From Coprinellus micaceus (Eukaryota; Basidiomycota; Agaricomycetes; Agaricales; Psathyrellaceae), in assembly GCA_951394405.1 (NCBI GenBank), contig OX596340.1, forward strand, positions 1,240,001 to 1,304,000: a stretch of 64,000 nt of DNA. Reading direction: 5' to 3'. The position numbers and the translations under genes are program-made. The notes beneath the pieces were generated by a model. The model was given only the letters and a program-made list of their open reading frames with translations, was not told the DNA's origin and searched no databases. This document shows positions 11,544 through 22,000 of the stretch, piece after piece. The number at the start of each line of letters is the position of its first letter. Position 1 is the first letter of the stretch.

Positions 11544-13073
11544 CTATCTTACTTCCAGGACGATCTTCCCACTAGCAGGAGGGTCAGCAGAGGCTCCGAG
11601 TTCTGTAGGGGTCTCAGGACTTACGAATTCTTGTTCGCTTCCATCTCCTTGTGTGCCTCTATAACCTGGTCCCAGGGGTATACCTGCCGGATCCGCCGCA
11701 GGGTCACGAGAATGGGAATTGCCTTTATCAGGATATGCCGACATGATTAGTTCGTTCGACGTGCGTACCTTATAGATGTATGTGCGAATAGGTCCCTGAC
11801 CTTCTTCTGCAGTAATTTTGTCAAGGGCTTCGTTGCCGAAACTGGGGGATTGTGAGCGCGGAGGTACGCCGCGTAGTGCGAATATAGGTACTGACCGAGC
11901 GATTAAATCTGCCTGGTACTCTTTCGATCGGGAACGCAAAGTCGATCCTTCGATGTGTAGCCTCTTGAACAGCAATGGCGCCAGGTTGACCGACTCCACA
12001 ACGTTCCCTGTATGAGCATAACTTCAGTGCGAATGCGACGGCCAAGGCATCGATATCCTTACCACTGAGCAGGGCTAACATGGTCATCCTGCCGTCAGTC
12101 GCGAGTGAGTCGAGATTCTTGTTGAAGTGGGTTCTTCCGACAAAATCAATCACAACATCTACCCCGTGGCCGTTAGTGATTTGTTTCACGACCTCTGAGA
12201 AGTCCTGGGTTTTGTAATTTGCGGCGTGGGTTGCTCCGTTTGGCAAGTCCAAGAGCCAGTCATTCTTTGCCTGAGACGAAGTGGTTGCGATAACATTACG
12301 ACTTCAACCTGATCCTTAGTATTGTGGGGCGAGGTGAAACGAAGCGTGTGGCGACTCACGCTCCATAGGTACGCGCCAGTTGGATGGCCGATACTCCGAC
12401 GCCAGAGGCACCTGCGTGCACCAAGACGCTCTCGTTCTCCTTGACGCTTCCGATCACGATCAGTGCTTGGAATGCTGTAGGGAACAGAGAAAATGGGCGG
12501 GAGAAGGGTACGAATCATGTTAGAATCGAATGGATTCCTACAGCAAGTCGAAGTGACAGCGTACCCGTCAAGAAGTTCTCGGGAATACTAGCGGCCTGAA
12601 CCCATGTGAGGTGTTCAGGCTTCTTGATGATGTGGGTTCGCGGAACAGTAACGTATTCCGCGTAACATCCCTGCATTCAGGCGTGACTTCCTTCAGTTCT
12701 CTTGACAGAGGAGTGGCTCGTCGCCAGACGTACCCCTCCCACAAGCCCAAAGACCTTGTCTCCGACTTTCCATTCCTTGGCATCCTGTCCGAGTTGAGTG
12801 ACAACGCCAGAGAATTCAACGCCCAGGAGATCAGAGGCCCCGGGAGGCGGTGGGTACTTCCCCTCTCGCTGTGAGATGTCCATGCGATTCAAGCCAAACG
12901 CCTTGATCTGTGGGAGATAGAGTTTTGTTAGTGGGGTTTTGAGCGCTCTGCAAAACTGCAGCTGAGCTAACCTTGACCAGCACTTCACCGGCAGTGGGCG
13001 ACGGGGCGTCGATCTCTCCGATATAGAGGTTCTCGGCTGGGCCCTTGCCATCTTTAATGAGCACTGCTTTCAT
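11544..13073 (-). CDS. Quinone oxidoreductase / zeta-crystallin-type MDR enzyme (TP53I3/PIG3-like)
   Basis: This is a medium-chain dehydrogenase/reductase, predicted to be a cytosolic NADPH:quinone reductase. The start at 13073 gives [16 protein letters not shown], the usual N-terminus; the open frame extends to 13115 without similarity. Blocks in order are [51 protein letters not shown], the nucleotide-binding [55 protein letters not shown] and SGKIVLEVR. Zinc ligands of alcohol dehydrogenases are absent, as expected for quinone reductases. At least six short introns are needed to join these blocks, for example donor GTGAGTCGC after the ARTYGA block. The stop at 11544 follows GAAGTAAGA, which could also be a splice donor, so the last residues are uncertain. 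Confidence 0.85.
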
Positions 13074-13580
13074 CCTGAGCGAGTCCAACGGCGCTATCAG
13101 GTTCCACTGCTTCAACCACAGACGGGGCTACCTGAGGTAGTACTCTAATACACTAGACGAGAGGCTGCGGAGGTTGAGGTTAGGTGGTGAAGAAGAACGC
13201 ACTGAGATTGGTCATCTCGAGGGATGCGCTGTGCGATGGCGTCATCGTCTGGCCTTCGAAGCACGACGGGGGTCAATTAGGGGCCATTCCATGAATGGCG
13301 ATTTTCCTGACATAACTGGTAATCCCCCTGTCACAGGCGGGTAGTGATAAAGTACCCGGCAAAGGTTGGACGGAGGGCCCAGTGGGCATAGCGCCCTCGG
13401 CCATTGTGTTGGCTACCCGCCATTGAGTCCCCACACAGCGCCGTCTTCATTCTGGATGAAACCAAGGTTGGATGGATTTCGTCGTTGTTTTCCAGAAATC
13501 CGTATCTTTGCTGTGCTCTTGAGTCCCATATGGGCGCCAAATCCTCTCTTGGCTGTATGACTCAATTACTCCCTTGAGTT

Positions 13581-13608
13581 GTGAACCGGTTTTTGTGAAC
13601 CGGTTTTT
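13581..13608. repeat. Two tandem copies of a 14-bp unit
   Basis: The unit GTGAACCGGTTTTT occurs twice without interruption. The pair is flanked by direct copies of CCCTTGAG (13571-13578 and 13612-13619). The core AACCGGTT is palindromic. It looks like local replication slippage or an insertion footprint. Confidence 0.7.
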
Positions 13609-14086
13609 GGACCCTTGAGCGAACCGAATCGCCTGTAATTTACCCCAAAATTTACAGCAATCACTAGTGTGGTTGAAGAATGCGAAGCTGTTCAGGCATT
13701 CTCACCTCGAAAGTTCGGGGAAACATAGCTTACCTGCCTCGTGTCCTTCCTCCAGCGCCTACGATACCCTTCATAGTGGGCCCCGGAGGGTGAGCGCGCC
13801 GCATAAGCCGCATGCTGTGGAATGCGAGCGCTTGCCCTGTTCCGGGTGCGGACAGGCGGAGTTGGATCTGGAAGCACCGAGTCCGGGAATGATTTCCCAC
13901 GAAAATTGCCTGCCACCGCTGTCCTGCGCACTTCACCGTTCTTTCTTCTCGACTTTCACCTTGTCTTCTCTGCTGCGAAGTGGCTACGGGGATGCGGTCT
14001 ACGCATGCGCAATACTGTTGATGGCGGATTTATCTGGCATATTGAGTGAGTCCTAGTTTCATGATCCCGTTCTGATGAATTTTGCA

Positions 14087-14134
14087 ATGGTCCGTGTTTC
14101 CAAGAAGCGACTAGACACCGCTGCTTCAGTATGC
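14087..14134 (+). repeat. 48-bp duplicated segment, copy 1
   Basis: It begins ATGGTCCGTGTTTC and matches copy 2 (14352-14399) at 41 of 48 positions, with no indels. Six of the seven differences are transitions. Both copies are open in the same frame and encode similar peptides (MVRVSKKRLDTAASVC and MVRVSERRLDIAAQVC). Confidence 0.7.
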
Positions 14135-14351
14135 CGAAAACCTTTTTCACCTTGCTTGCTGAACATTTTAGTCGTTGGAATTTCTTTTGAAAAACTCTTG
14201 CTGACCGCGTTTTGCAGATGTATGCGCCATCATGTCCCTCAGGCGACGCGTCCCGACAGACCAAGCCGTCGATTTAATCATCGTAAGGTAAGCTTAGGTT
14301 ATTTTTTGCGCGTTGTACATTTCCTTTCTACTTCGTTTTGATGAGCCAACC

Positions 14352-14399
14352 ATGGTCCGTGTTTCTGAGAGGCGACTAGACATCGCTGCTCAAGTGTGC
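14352..14399 (+). repeat. 48-bp duplicated segment, copy 2
   Basis: This is the second copy of the segment at 14087-14134, 265 bp downstream in direct orientation. It is followed by plausible splice acceptors (for example CTCTCTCCTAG near 14477), which leaves open that both copies are exons of an unrecognised gene. Confidence 0.65.
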
Positions 14400-14762
14400 A
14401 GATATTTTTCATGGGTTCTGAACCTTTTCCTTTGCCTTCGTTTGTGTGGGCATATGCTAACAACATCTCTCTCCTAGTTTTCGCTTCTGAATGACCCGGC
14501 TACGCTGGTACGGCGAGGTTGTAAGTCGTAGATACGTGTAGTCATGCAGGACGAGTTTTGAAGTCGATTTGAATCTCGAAACATTCCCCTTCCCATTCAG
14601 ATGCAAGCGAAGGAAGTATCATCAATGCTCGCATTGCGGAACAAAAAAATGTGGGTATACAACAGAGAGTCGGAGGATACATTATGAATATCGCCTCGTC
14701 GTGGATCGGAGTTCGTCGGGCAGGGTATCGACCCATGCAAATGGAGACGAGGTTCGAGCTCA

Positions 14763-16339
14763 TCATCCCTGCAGCGCCTTCAACTGGCCCTGATGAAATT
14801 TAGTTAGCATCATCCCTTCTCGCTGCAGGGCAACAACTCAGCTCGAAACATAACTCACAAGCAGGGTGGTGGACGCCGCCGGGCATCCTACTCCCGGGCC
14901 CCTCAAGTTCTGGAGAGTGATAAGGACAGCAGTTATCCGCGCCGCCTTGGACTGATTCGAGTTGTCTGTGGGGAACGAAACCGCGACGCCGGGATTATTG
15001 ACGGCGCGTCCTGCAGCAACGTTTGCATTGAGCGACTGCATCGGGGGAAGGGGAAAGAATGAGCCGGTGAGTTGTTGTGCTTACGGCCCTAGATTGGGCA
15101 GAAAAAGGAAGGTACGTACTGCGAGGAAGCTGTCCCTGTCTGGAGGGCACGAGCAGGGGATCTTGACAGTCTCGCCGGCTGCGTTCTTGACGGCTCCATC
15201 GCAGTCCCCAGTACCAGTCGGGTTCAAACCCGCTTGATGACCGAACTCGGGGACGAGGGTGGGGTCCACACCGCCGGCTGCGGGAGTCTGAGGTGCAGGG
15301 GCCGGTGAGGGAGCGGGAGCAGGGGAGTTGTCGGCGCCGTCCTGGATGGCCTTCTGCTGGGCAAGGAAAGTTGTCGAAGCTGCGGGGCACCCGACACCAG
15401 GCCCGCGAAGGTTCTGCAAAGTGACGATCGCCGTCTGCATACGAGCGAGCTTCGAAGCCTTGGAGTTGTCCGTAGGGAAGGAAACGGATATGCCGGGGTT
15501 GTTCACGACCTTGCCTGCTGCGACATTCGCGCTGATTGACTATGAACCACGAGCGTTAAACCCATGTCTACACTACATAGCCAGATGGGGCGGTTGACTC
15601 ACTGCAATGAAAGAATCACGACTCGGTGGGCATGCGCAAGGGATTTTGACAATGTTTCCAGCAGCGTTGCGAATGCCATCGCAGTCGCCCGTACCAGTGG
15701 GGTTCAAGCCAGCCTGGTGGCCGAACTCGGGCACGAGAGCGGGGTCGACACCTCCGTTTGATGGTGCAGGGGCGTTCGTCTCGGGAGCAGGCTGAGGAGC
15801 AGGTGCAGGCGCGGGTGCAGGCGCTGCACCACCATCAGTGCCGTCCTGGATGGCCTTCTGTTGAGCAAGGAAGGTGGTTGAGGCTGCTGGGCATCCAACA
15901 CCAGAACCACGGAGATTCTGCAAGGTCACAAGCGCAGCTTGCATACGAGTGAGCTTCTCATCCTTCGAATTGCCTGTTGGGAACGCGACAGAGACGCCAG
16001 GATTGTTGACTGCGCGCCCAGCTGCGACGTTCGCTTCCAAGGACTAGTAGTAGTACAATAGTTGATTCAGTCCCCTACGGAACTCGAAAGATGAGAGTGC
16101 TTGGGACCTACGGCAATGAAATCTGAACGGTTGGGTGGGCAGAAGCATGGGACCTTGACGACAACGCCAGCTGCATTCGTGATCCCATCGCAATCGCCCG
16201 TGCCTGTGGGGTTCAGCCCAGCGGGGTGGCCAAATTCGGGAACAAGGGCAGGGTCGATCGCGCGTCGGTAGAACTCGAGAGGCGCCGCGGCAGTTAGGGC
16301 TGCAAAGGAAAGGGCGAGGAGGGTTGGGAACGACTTCAT
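14763..16339 (-). CDS. Secreted cysteine-containing protein with three tandem modules
   Basis: Exons are 16112-16339, 15603-16043, 15120-15539, 14859-15035 and 14763-14789, totalling 1,293 nt (430 aa, in frame). The first exon encodes a signal peptide (MKSFPTLLALSFAALTAAAP). The protein is three copies of one module: PEFGHxAGLNPTGTGDCDG, IPCxCPPxRDSFIA, then ANVAAGxAVNNPG, TLQNLRGPGVGCPAASTTF and AQQKAIQDG. Modules are linked by Pro/Ala-rich spacers (APAPAPAPQPAP-like) and each has four Cys. Introns fall in phase 0 right after FIA in every module, so internal modules are single symmetric exons. The short last exon (LGQLKALQG then stop) completes the third copy. I do not know a biochemical function. 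The spacers resemble linkers of extracellular proteins, so a wall, matrix or environmental role is an inference. Confidence 0.85.
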
Positions 16340-17057
16340 TGTTGTATGGTCTGCTTGCAGAGGTAAATACTTCTTGAACTTGACAAAAGGTTGAATAATG
16401 AAGGAATGTCTGGTTGGATTGAACTGATAAAGGCCTCAAGCTCTTCGAAGACTGGCAGAATCGTCGACGATTCTGAAGCGACTAGCGCTGAGGGGGAGAA
16501 GAGGGAAGAAAAGGGGGGTTGAGAAGTAGAAGGGAGATGAAGGAAGGAAGGAAAGAGATGAACTGCTTGCTCGCTCCACCATGGTCTTTTATTGATCTAT
16601 GAGGCAGCCTGCAGGCTTGGTTGCCACCAACAGTATTCATGGACTGATGCCGTGCCATCCGAGTCCTACCTATTCCTCGACATCAGTTACTACGCTTCCC
16701 ATGAAGCCCCGCAACAATCAGTTCAGAACAGTGTCGTGCAGTGCGGCAATCGCCAATTGTGAGCGGCTCGGACGAACGTGAACTTGCGAGGTCAGTTCGC
16801 CGCTACCAGAACTTACGCCATTGACACAGTTGCGAAAAGATTAAACCTTGACCGTTACTGAGGACAATCTTGAAATACAGGGTTTGTTTGGTATGGAAGG
16901 ATGGCTATATAGAAAGGCGGCCTTGGCGCTGTATATTAGACTTCCCGGTGTGAAGTCGTTCTTTGGATCGAGGGCTTGGTATCTATGGGTCCATATGGTT
17001 GCAATGTTCGACGCCTCATCTCCCTCAACAGCTCACCACTCATGTACTCACCCATTC
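16340..17057. other. Intergenic, promoter side of the repeat-protein gene
   Basis: This stretch is purine-rich around 16500-16560 (plus strand), which is a pyrimidine tract on the minus strand upstream of the secreted-protein gene, as in many fungal promoters. I see no coding evidence. Confidence 0.4.
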
Positions 17058-18696
17058 TTACGCATATCCCGCCTTCCCAGGTACAACGCCGAAAGCTGGC
17101 CCACCCTCACCAAACATCTTGCGTAGGTCCCGGACGAGGAGATCAGGCTTCTCGTGGGCGGCGAAGTGCCCTCCTTCGGTGTGCTCCGACTCGAACACGA
17201 GGTTGGGCTGCTTTAACCACCTAGGAGCACGTAAGATTCCTGCACAGGTAATTGGCGGGTGAGAGTCACGCACCTGGGCGGAAGTCTCCAAATCTCTCGA
17301 GGGAAGTACGAGTAGCCGGTGGGGACCTTTGGCGGCTCCCATGTCCAACCAGTTGCCCGTCTCTCATAATAAATCCTGAGGGTCGCGGTTGGACCTGCCG
17401 TCGAGAACCAGTAGATAGATACCCAAGTCAAGACTGCAGCTAACGTTTACCCGGCTGCCACCCAACAGTAATAGACGGGCTGGCCACAACTGACCTTCAT
17501 CATCCTCCCATTGGTACCCATCAGTCCAGTTCACGAGCTTTTCGTAGATCCAAGCAAGTAGGCCGACTGGGGAGTCGGCAAGGGCATATCCTAGCGTCTG
17601 TGGCTGAGTGCCCTGCTCATCGGCGTACCCATGGCCTTGCTGAATGAACCACTTCGTGCGCTCTATCCCCGTTTTCTCGGGTTCGGTGAGGTCGCTTGTG
17701 CTCTTCTTAACGGCATTGTCGAACTCCGAAATGCTGTAGATACGATAGATCGGAAGATGGCCTGATTGTTAGAGGGCCTGACTGAGATTGGCGGAACGTA
17801 GGGGTTGCAGACGTACGTCAGGGTCTGTTGGTAGTTTGTATGCCATGCTTTGACGTGCTCCCCGCCATACTTGAGGGCGATTGTTTGAGTGATCTATTCA
17901 ACTCAAGATATTATCAGTGTGAGACGACGATGAGGGGCCAAAGAAACCGTACATAGAAACCCCAATCGCCCCCTTGGGCTACTGTTCTGAGTATTAGGGA
18001 TGGTCCAGGTGCAGGAATATCGCAACACACACCGTACTCATTGTAGCCCAAGGCGAGCATGAGCTTGTGGCCTACCTAGTGTCGGGAATTGTGAGCTCAA
18101 CGTGAGTTCCATAACCCAGTCCACCCCAAGGCCGCAATGCGCGTACCTCTGCGTAGTGGTGCACTCCAAACCCCTTTTTAGTCGGTGCAGAGGAGAATCC
18201 ATAACCAGGTAGGCTCAAAGCTACGACGTGGAAGCTGGGGTGCTCCCCCGAAGCCGCCACTAGCAGAGGTAAGATCTTCCCGACCTCCATGAAGCTTCCA
18301 GGCCCTGAAGTCCTTATGTATCAGACTTAATTTCAAGATCCGAGGAATGCCCTGAAACCCACTTACATCCGTGGACGAACAACAACGGTACCGCATTGTC
18401 TACCTCGCTGCGCTTGTGCACATAGTGAATGTCGAAGTCACCATGACCTTCTACCTCGATCGTTCGCATGAACTGGGGCAGCTCAGCGTTCAGCGCGGCT
18501 TCATGTTTCCTCCAGTCGTACCCGTCTTTCCACCTCGCCAGAAGCCTCTCAATATCGAATAGAGGTGCACCGTAGACTCTACCAGAGTCTTCTAGCTCAT
18601 CGGGGAGGGTGCTCAGCTCGAGCTTCTGACGGAGGAGGTCGAGCTTCGCGTCAGGGACTTTGATAGTGAAAGGCGTTTCTTGGACTGGGGAGGTCA
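17058..18696 (-). CDS. Epoxide hydrolase (EHN plus alpha/beta-hydrolase fold)
   Basis: This is a predicted epoxide hydrolase that opens epoxides to diols. The N-terminal EHN segment (about residues 1-100) starts [19 protein letters not shown] and includes [15 protein letters not shown]. The catalytic domain has the oxyanion motif HGWPGSF, restored by splicing an intron with donor GTAAGT at about 18365, then [12 protein letters not shown]. The nucleophile is in AQGGDWGF (Asp). A C-terminal [14 protein letters not shown] supplies the likely catalytic His. At least six introns are needed. Of the two usual proton-donor Tyr, one is likely in the SIYWFSTAG block. No signal peptide is seen. The EHN domain and HGWPG motif separate it from haloalkane dehalogenases. 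Its substrate is unknown. Confidence 0.85.
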
Positions 18697-19005
18697 TTTC
18701 ACTAGATATCGGGCCTCTTCCTGAACAGACACGGTACTTAACGTCCCGGGTTCGGTCCCGCCTTGTCCGCAGCGATGAGCGGTAGGACTTGGGTTGGCTG
18801 GAAGAAAGCAAGGACTCGGCACATGTGGAGGCGACCCGACGTCATCCAGGACGGCAAAGGTTACGGCCTACGGTATGGTGCAATGATATTACTAACGACA
18901 ATACAAACAACCATGGATTGGTAAGGATGAGAACCAAGAAGCGAGAAAGTGAGTCAATGAGAGCGTCCTGGAATGATATAATAAAGAAAGAAAAGAGAAC
19001 ACAAT
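18697..19005. other. Short intergenic gap
   Basis: This gap lies between the epoxide hydrolase start and the midasin stop. On the minus strand it holds the epoxide hydrolase promoter and the midasin 3' end. Nothing else is visible. Confidence 0.4.
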
Positions 19006-22000
19006 CTACTGCTCGGATATGCGCTCGAAGAACTGCTTCAGGGTGCTCGACAGGACGTCGGGAAGGGCCTCCACATCACGAAGGACAACATAGTACTCGA
19101 ATGGGAAGGAGTCCAGGTACTTCTCCAACTGCAGCTCCATACGCCCGTCGACATTCTTGAACTCTGCCTTGTCCATATGAAGAATGGAGCGTTTGTTGGT
19201 GTCTGCCTTGGAGACATGTTCGGTGCCTTTGGGGTTGGTGTGGAGAGAGTCGAGGATGATAAAGACGACCATGACTCGCTTTTCTTCTGCTCTTCTCAGC
19301 ATTGTGCGGAGCTTTTCGTGGTCCTGGCACATGCCGTCTGAAATGATAATCTCCAGCTGCCATAGGTCAGCAGCAGAAGAGGATCCCGTGCTGCGACGTT
19401 CCCGAGCGCTGTCGAGGACAGATAGACTCGACTCGAGGAGAGAGAGGACGTTGGTTGCCTTCTGGCTGAAGCGGAACGCGTCGATGACCTTGGCTCCGGC
19501 TTGATCAGTGAGAGGGCCGTCATTAAATCCGTGAACGACCTCGACGGCTTCACCAAACTTCACTACGGAGATGTCGCCAGACTCTAGGCGGTTGAGGGCT
19601 TTTCCAAGTAGCGCAAGGGTCTCGTATGCCAGATGAATGGAGTGCGATTCCGCCATTGAGCGGGAATCGTCGATGGCAATGAGCACTTGATATTCGCGTT
19701 GACTGGGCTTCGTCCGTCTGAGCCAGATCTTGTCCTTGGTGTAGTCACTGGCGATGTAAGAAATGACCTTCTTCATGTTCAGCCTCTTTCCAGTGCGGTA
19801 GTCTCCCTTAAGTCGCGTCGCCAGGGTCGGCTCTAGGATGAGTCGAAGTTGCTCACAAAGCGAATAGGCGAGGTCATGCGTGAGCGACTCGTACAGGCGC
19901 CAGAGCCTATCAGCACTGTCACTCGTGTAGTCAGCCGCCCTCCAGCTGCGTAATTCATCCTCGACGGCATGATCGAGCTCTTCCTTCTCATTCTCAGCCT
20001 TGGGAGTAGTATCGTTTGGGAGGACGTTCAAGAGCCCCGGCTTCTTCTGTGCATGTTGCAGTATGGCACCCTCGATATTGGGGTCATGAGACTTGGAGGT
20101 TTTCTGCTCCCCGGCGGAAAAGGGCTCAAACAGTGCCTCATCAGGTGCAAGGTCTTCCGGCGTAGTGTCGATGTCCATGGGGGCGTTGGTGCTGTTCCGG
20201 TCTTCCTCCTCGTCGGCGGCCATCTTCAATTCGTTGAGCTTAGCGACGTCGTGATGCTCTGCGGGGCCAAGGGCTTGCATTTGCACATCCTCATCATCGG
20301 GGCGAAGGTATTCGAGTTGTTGGTCTTTCTCATTCACATCGCCGGACCTCACTTGAGGAGTCTCGCTGTCCTGGTTCAAGATTTCGTCAAAGCGCTGCTG
20401 GATTTCTTTGAGAGCATCACCAAGGCTTCGCAAGGGGTTGGGAATTTCCTTATATTCGCTCTCAGTCGAGTTTTCTCCCTGCTGACCGTCGGCAGCTGCA
20501 GCACCCATGGTTTCATCAGCATTCTGAGATTCAGCTCGAGTATCCTCTTTGTCTGCCGGCCTAACGGGAGTGTCAGAACAGGAGGATCTTCGTCGCCGTG
20601 TGAAACATACCCTTGCTCGTTGTTCGCCTTCTGCTCTGATTCTGCGGCGCGTTGACCTCCCCTAGTCGAAGCACCGGCTTGACCAGATGCCGTTGACTGC
20701 TCTGCGCCGCCCGCACCCTGATCATCCGCTTCAACCCCGTCATCACCGTTGGAGACATCGGCCCATCCAGTGATATCTTTTTCAGCCGATTCTTCGTCTT
20801 CGCCCTTTTCTTCCTCACCGCCATCGCCCGTTTCTGCCATCAGATCAGGTTGCTGCTCGTCTAACTCTCCCATCTCGTCTTGGGCGTTGTCCTTGACGCC
20901 AGGCTCTGTCGACTCATCTACGGGGCCATCCTCATCTCCAAGATCATCCTCCACGTCTGGCATCTCCTCATCTTCCGTATCACCGAGGTGTTCATCTCCC
21001 TTCTCATCCATCTGCCCATCGTCACCCTTCTCCTCTCCCAGATCCATGTTGTCGGGAAGATCTAACACATCACCCTCTGGTACATGCTCATCCATCGGGG
21101 CCCCGCTTGCTTGAGGGTTGTGTTGATCTTGGTCTTCCATGCCTTGATCACTCCGCTGTTCCTCTGGTTGGTCCTCACCGTCCCGTTCAGAAGCGTCTTC
21201 AGGGGGTTCGGGCTGCTGATCTTCCTTCTGCTTTCCATCCATCCATTCTTTTGCCGCCATCTCCGACTTCCCGTCCTGCGTCTTTGCGTCATCATTTTTG
21301 GACCGGTCACTGCTATCCCTTTCATCTAGGGGATTCTCCTCGTCGCCCCAAAGCTTCTCATCGACGGCGTTAGGGTCTGTAGGGTCGAGGTCCTCCATGC
21401 GTTCCTCAGGGTCCGCTTCACTCCCATCCTCGTCATCTGAATTTTCCCCTTCCTTCTCACTGTCGTCCGGTACATCTTCCAATGCCCCACCAAAGTCTTC
21501 CGTCATCTCCAGTGCATCCTCTTTCTCGTCTTTATTCCTCTCCTGTGACTGGTCCTCCGAATCGTCCCCCTTCAAACCCTCTACCTGACTCTCATCCTCG
21601 ATCTCCTTGCTGACATTATCCTTCCCGGATCCTTCTCCAAGCCCCATGCCTTCCGAGGTGCTGGTCTCCGCACCCTCCTCGCCTCTATCACTCGTCTCCT
21701 CGGGGGGTCGACAGAAGCCCTGGGTAGCAATAGTCTGGACGACTGAGCAGAGCACATAGTCGAGCTTGAACAGAGACTTCACCCAGCGTGCTTGGACAAC
21801 CATCTGGTCCTGGACGAGGCACAGGTATACCTCCAAGAAGGGAAGGATACGAGGGATGCATTCCGCTGCGGCTTCAGAATCCCGTATCTTGGAGAGTAAG
21901 ACTATCAATTGCCTTTGTATGGTGTCTACGCTCAAAGCGTTGTTCGAGCGTTTGATGGATTCTGTGACCCGTGTCAGGTAGCAGGCGTTGTCGCCATCGT

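Larger units (their letters stand above)
13116..14762. other. Intergenic stretch with small repeats, no assured gene
   Basis: No frame here is recognisable. It contains a 14-bp tandem duplication at 13581-13608 and a 48-bp imperfect direct duplication (14087-14134 and 14352-14399), both listed separately. A 129-codon plus-strand frame at 13667-14056 has odd composition and no domain. Confidence 0.4.

Noticed and set aside
13667..14056. 129-codon plus-strand frame
   Set aside because: No recognisable domain, cysteine and histidine scattered without pattern, and no conserved splice partners.
15221..15231. tRNA B-box-like GGTTCAAACCC
   Set aside because: It lies inside the secreted repeat gene (complement of the GLNPTG coding sequence) and no cloverleaf can be drawn around it.
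19969..20655. 228-codon plus-strand frame
   Set aside because: It is antisense to the acidic region of midasin; low-complexity codons there keep the opposite strand open.
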